A DNA stretch of 64,000 nt from Rhizobium nepotum 39/7 (lineage in GTDB: Bacteria; Pseudomonadota; Alphaproteobacteria; Rhizobiales; Rhizobiaceae). Below are positions 61,203 through 64,000 of this stretch, in pieces. Below the pieces are notes generated by a model that saw nothing but the letters and a program-made list of their open reading frames with translations, had not been told where the DNA came from and made no database searches. Location: contig NZ_JWJH01000008.1 in NCBI RefSeq assembly GCF_000949865.1, positions 122,036 to 186,035 of the forward strand, given 5' to 3'. Every line of letters begins with the position of its first letter. Positions within the stretch are counted from its first letter, which is position 1. The position numbers were made by a program, and so were the translations under genes.

Positions 61203-62069
61203 ATGGCTATAGTATTTACCCATCTTCGCTCATTTCATGCCGTCGCCGAGAACCGCGGTTTCACGTCCGCAGCCCACGCACTGAACATCAGCCAACCCAC
61301 CGTGACAACCCAGGTGAAGGAGTTGGAAGATCGCTATGGCGTCGAACTGGTTGTGCGTCGCGGGCGCCGGGTGGAGCTGTCGGAAACAGGCGCCGCCCTC
61401 TTCGATGTCACCAAGCGCATCATGAGCCTGCACGAGGAAGCCGAGGAGCTGCTGCTGAGCAGCGGCAAGCTCGAAACCGGCCAGTTGCGTCTTGCCGCAG
61501 TGGGTCCGTTCCACGCCACCGAGATGGTGGCGCGCTTCCTTGCCAAATATCCATCGATCGAGGTCAGCATGTTGCTCGGCAATTCCGATCAGACGTTGCA
61601 GCGCGTCCTCGACCTTGAGTCGGACGTCGCAATCCTCGCCCATGCCGTGGACGATCCGCGAATCTGCTCCGTGCCGTTCAGCACCCATGATGTCGTCGTC
61701 TTCGTCAATGTCGATCATCCATGGTATGGGCGCGAACGCGTTTCCATCACGGAACTTGCCAACCAGCCGCTGATCCTGCGTGAAGTCGGTTCGACGACAC
61801 GGCGCGCGCTGGAACAGGCGGCCGTGGAGGCAGAGGTGCACATAAAGCCACTGCTCGAAATCGGCAGCCGCGAGGGCGTGTGGAAGGCAGTCGAGCGCGG
61901 CCTCGGCATTGGCGTCGTTGCCGATTTCGAATTCGTCGCGCATCCCCGCCTCGGCACGATCCGCTTTTCGGATGTCAGTATCCGGACCGAATACCGACTT
62001 TGCTGCCTCGAGGAGCGGCGCGCTTCGCCGAAGATAGAAGCCTTCATGAAGACCGTACTAGCGCCCTGA
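61203..62069 (+). CDS. LysR-family regulator, phosphonate-cluster paralogue 2
   Basis: 288 residues. HTH TSAAHALNISQPTVTTQVKELEDRYGVELVVRRGRR; effector-domain blocks LRLAAVGPFHATEMVARFLAKYP, GNSDQTLQRVLDLESDVAILAH, REVGSTTRRALE, GSREGVWKAVERGLGIGVVADFEF. It is a close paralogue of the protein at 45706. Divergent from the Fe-ADH-phnDCEE operon and 110 bases upstream of the Na+/Pi transporter gene, so well placed to control both. Confidence 0.91.
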   Translation: MAIVFTHLRSFHAVAENRGFTSAAHALNISQPTVTTQVKELEDRYGVELVVRRGRRVELSETGAALFDVTKRIMSLHEEAEELLLSSGKLETGQLRLAAVGPFHATEMVARFLAKYPSIEVSMLLGNSDQTLQRVLDLESDVAILAHAVDDPRICSVPFSTHDVVVFVNVDHPWYGRERVSITELANQPLILREVGSTTRRALEQAAVEAEVHIKPLLEIGSREGVWKAVERGLGIGVVADFEFVAHPRLGTIRFSDVSIRTEYRLCCLEERRASPKIEAFMKTVLAP

Positions 62070-62094
62070 AAGCCGGCCATCACCTATAGGCCCA

Positions 62095-62104
62095 ATCTAT
62101 AGAT
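62095..62104. promoter_or_regulatory. Operator-like motif upstream of the Na+/Pi transporter
   Basis: ATCTATAGAT, a perfect palindrome identical to the aepX site core, followed by CCATAGAAAC. It lies 75 bp before the transporter start in the 110-base gap after LysR paralogue 2. Confidence 0.55.
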
Positions 62105-62179
62105 CCATAGAAACTTTAAAATTGACGAATATCTCGTATCGGCGGACTGTCTTGTGTTTAATAGACAGGGAACAAGCCG

Positions 62180-63850
62180 ATGCATCTTTCCGCCGTCCTA
62201 CTACACCTCGCAGGAGCGACTATGCTGCTGCTCTTTGCCGTGCACATGGTGCGAACCGGCATGGAGAACGCCTATGGCGGGGCGCTTCGCTCCATGCTCG
62301 GGACCGCGCGGGGCCATAGCCGGGCGGCGGCCGGCGGAACCGCCGCCGCCATCCTGCTCCAAAGCTCCACTGCCGTTGCCATGCTCGCCTGCGGTTTTGC
62401 GATGAACGGCATTTTGACAGTTCCAACCGGGCTTGCCCTGCTGCTCGGCGCCGATCTTGGCTCGGCGCTGGTCGTGCGTGTGCTCTCCTTCGATCTCGGC
62501 TGGCTCGTTCCGGTCTGTCTCTTTGCTGGCGGGGTTCTGCATCTGAAATTTTCCGACAGGCGGATGCGCGAGATCGGCCGCATGGTGCTTGGGGTCGGCT
62601 TTGTGCTCCTCTCGCTGCGGCTAATCGGCACGGCCACGGCGCCGCTGCGCGATGGCGCCATGCTGCCGTCGCTTGCGAGCTATCTGGCCGAGGATTATGT
62701 GACGGCTTTCCTGATCGGCGCGCTTTTCACCTGGCTCATCCATTCCAGCGTTGCGGCGATCCTCATGATCGCGACCTTTGCCGGACAGGATCTCGTGCCG
62801 CTCGAGGCTGCCGTCCCGCTGGTGCTCGGCGCCAATCTCGGCGGCGGTCTCATCGCCTTCTGGCTGTCGCGCGGCATGCCCTCCGCCGCTCAACGCATTC
62901 CCGTTGGCAACCTCTTATTCCGCGCGACGGCTTCCCTTACCACCCTTGCCGTGATGGAAACGACCATGCTGCCGGTTGCCGCGCTCGGTTATGGGCCGGC
63001 GGATGCATTGGTGAATTTTCATGTGCTCTTCAATGCAGGCCTCGTTCTGGCGGGCCTACCATTCGTCGCCTTCATGACGCGTATCGTCTCGCGCCTGCTG
63101 CCGGAAGCGGAGATGAAGGCCGCAAGCGACGATCCGCTGCGAAACCGTGTCACTGCTCTTGATCGATCTGTTATCACCACGCCCCGGCTGGCGCTTGCCA
63201 GTGCGACGCGTGAGCTTTTGCGCATGGGCGAACTCGTGGAGTTAATGGTTCGCCCTGTCATGGATATGCTACGTGCCGGGGAGCGCGTCGACATCACCCG
63301 CGTGCGCGACATCGACGACGCAGTCAACCAGGCCCACACCGACATCAAGCTCTATCTCGCCGAGGTGAACCGCGGCACGATGACGAGTGAAGAAGCCGCG
63401 CGCAGCATCGAGCTCACCGATTTTGCCATCAATCTCGAACATGCCGGCGATATCATCGCAAAGAACCTTCTCGTTCTTGCCGAGGAGCGGGCGGACAAGA
63501 ACTGGCGTTTTTCCAACGAAGGATGGAGCGAACTGGTGGATCTGCATGCCCAGGTTGTCGAGAACATGCATCTTTCCCTTAACGTCCTCATCTCGCAAGA
63601 TCCGCCCTCGGCACGCCAGCTCATGCTCGAAAAGGAGAGAATGCGGGAAATGGCGCGCTACACGCATGACCGGCACCTGCGGCGCCTGCAATCCGGCACG
63701 CCCGAAAGCATCGAGACGAGCGGTATGCATATCGAGATCGCACGCGGCCTGAAGGAGATCAATTCGCTTCTCGCCACCGTCGCTTATCCGATCCTCACGC
63801 GCAGCGGCGATCTGTTGACCAGTCGTCTGGTCAAGACAGATCATAGCTAA
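62180..63850 (+). CDS. Na+/Pi transporter with PhoU-like domain (YjbB type)
   Basis: 556 residues. N-terminal membrane part (about 1-310) has two inverted NaPi repeats, each with a polar Ser-Ser motif: LLQSSTAVAMLACGF and WLIHSSVAAILMIATFAG. The C-terminal ~200 residues are helical and PhoU-like (VNQAHTDIKLYLAEVNRG, ELTDFAINLEHAGDIIAKNLL). E. coli YjbB of this type exports phosphate. In a phosphonate region, where PhnA releases Pi, export of excess Pi is a sensible role, though uptake cannot be excluded. GGAA lies 9-12 bases upstream; the ATG at 62180 fits the family length. Confidence 0.85.
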   Translation: MHLSAVLLHLAGATMLLLFAVHMVRTGMENAYGGALRSMLGTARGHSRAAAGGTAAAILLQSSTAVAMLACGFAMNGILTVPTGLALLLGADLGSALVVRVLSFDLGWLVPVCLFAGGVLHLKFSDRRMREIGRMVLGVGFVLLSLRLIGTATAPLRDGAMLPSLASYLAEDYVTAFLIGALFTWLIHSSVAAILMIATFAGQDLVPLEAAVPLVLGANLGGGLIAFWLSRGMPSAAQRIPVGNLLFRATASLTTLAVMETTMLPVAALGYGPADALVNFHVLFNAGLVLAGLPFVAFMTRIVSRLLPEAEMKAASDDPLRNRVTALDRSVITTPRLALASATRELLRMGELVELMVRPVMDMLRAGERVDITRVRDIDDAVNQAHTDIKLYLAEVNRGTMTSEEAARSIELTDFAINLEHAGDIIAKNLLVLAEERADKNWRFSNEGWSELVDLHAQVVENMHLSLNVLISQDPPSARQLMLEKERMREMARYTHDRHLRRLQSGTPESIETSGMHIEIARGLKEINSLLATVAYPILTRSGDLLTSRLVKTDHS

Positions 63851-63851
63851 A

Positions 63852-63861
63852 ATCTATCGAT
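63852..63861. promoter_or_regulatory. Operator-like motif upstream of the second phnA
   Basis: ATCTATCGAT within TAAAATCTATCGATCTAATT, 109 bp before the second phnA start. It shares the AAAATCTAT left half with the aepX site; the right half is GAT. Between it and phnA lies AATTGCAATT, another short palindrome. Confidence 0.5.
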
Positions 63862-63970
63862 CTAATTCAGAATTGCAATTTTTCGAATGGATGATTTTGC
63901 GGCACATAGAACAGGAACATATGCGCACCTGCGTGCTGCGCTCGCTCTGCTCTCAGAAGGATGCCCTCGA

Positions 63971-64000
63971 TGAACCAGATGTCTCCCATCACCGTTGTTG
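63971..64000 (+). CDS. phnA: Second phosphonoacetate hydrolase (PhnA), first codons only
   Basis: The window ends ten codons into this gene. ATG 63971 opens MNQMSPITVV, and all bases from the ATG to the window end equal those at the start of phnA at 53986. AGAAGGA lies 8-9 bases upstream of this ATG; the alternative in-frame ATG at 63962 has no spacing for it. It is downstream of the Na+/Pi transporter and an operator-like motif, so it probably belongs to the phosphonate regulon. Whether it is full length is unknown. Confidence 0.75.

Noticed and set aside
1..64000. CRISPR arrays, rRNA operons, phage genes, plasmid origin
   Set aside because: I found no regularly spaced repeats, no rRNA sequence, no structural phage genes and no repABC or other replication genes.

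Overview
The window looks like chromosome or megaplasmid of a soil or plant-associated alphaproteobacterium of the order Hyphomicrobiales (Rhizobiaceae/Brucellaceae type). The reasons are the density of ABC importers paired with LysR/GntR regulators, the AepXVW and PhnW-PhnA-PhnY phosphonate systems, the tandem phnE permeases, IS5/IS427-type debris and the overall moderately high GC. The genus cannot be fixed from the sequence alone. Almost the whole window is catabolic and uptake cassettes. I see no rRNA, complete tRNA, CRISPR array or phage module.

Layout. 0-4 kb: a truncated LysR gene divergent from a PdxI-like pyridoxal reductase, then a scar where an autotransporter 3' end meets a hybrid histidine kinase 3' end, a small unknown gene and an rsgA GTPase. 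4-12.4 kb: a spermidine/putrescine-type ABC importer, an SDR and a GntR regulator on the minus strand, divergent from a small-molecule kinase and a class III PLP enzyme of the phospholyase type (candidate amino-alcohol catabolism). 12.4-22.4 kb: an amide-responsive AmiC/AmiR system with two candidate antitermination leaders, a five-gene urea/amide-type ABC importer, a double-domain nitrilase-fold amidase whose second active site is broken, and an Fe-dependent alcohol dehydrogenase. 22.6-25.8 kb: a sugar-type ABC importer without its ATPase.

26-38.7 kb: a cassette lying between two direct repeats that resemble the 3' end of elongator tRNA-Met plus its terminator. It contains an RraA-like aldolase, a Glt-type amino-acid importer, an SDR, LysR, an aspartate-type aminotransferase, PxpA/PxpB/PxpC, a biotin carboxylase, an intact biotin carrier and a carrier-like protein without the biotinyl lysine. 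An IS5-family remnant sits at its right edge. 39-45.1 kb: an oligopeptide-type ABC importer coupled to a PHP metallohydrolase.

45.3-64 kb: a phosphonate region. It has the 2-aminoethylphosphonate (AEP) importer aepXVW, the AEP degradation operon phnW-phnA-phnY, phnD-phnC-phnE-phnE with an Fe-ADH of the phosphonate-associated type, three LysR regulators (two close paralogues), a Na+/Pi transporter of the YjbB type and the start of a second phnA. The logic is import, transamination to phosphonoacetaldehyde, oxidation to phosphonoacetate, hydrolysis to acetate plus Pi, and probably disposal of excess Pi. A repeated ATCTAT(A/C)GAT-type motif lies in front of three of these transcription units, with a split, related version before phnW, suggesting one regulon.
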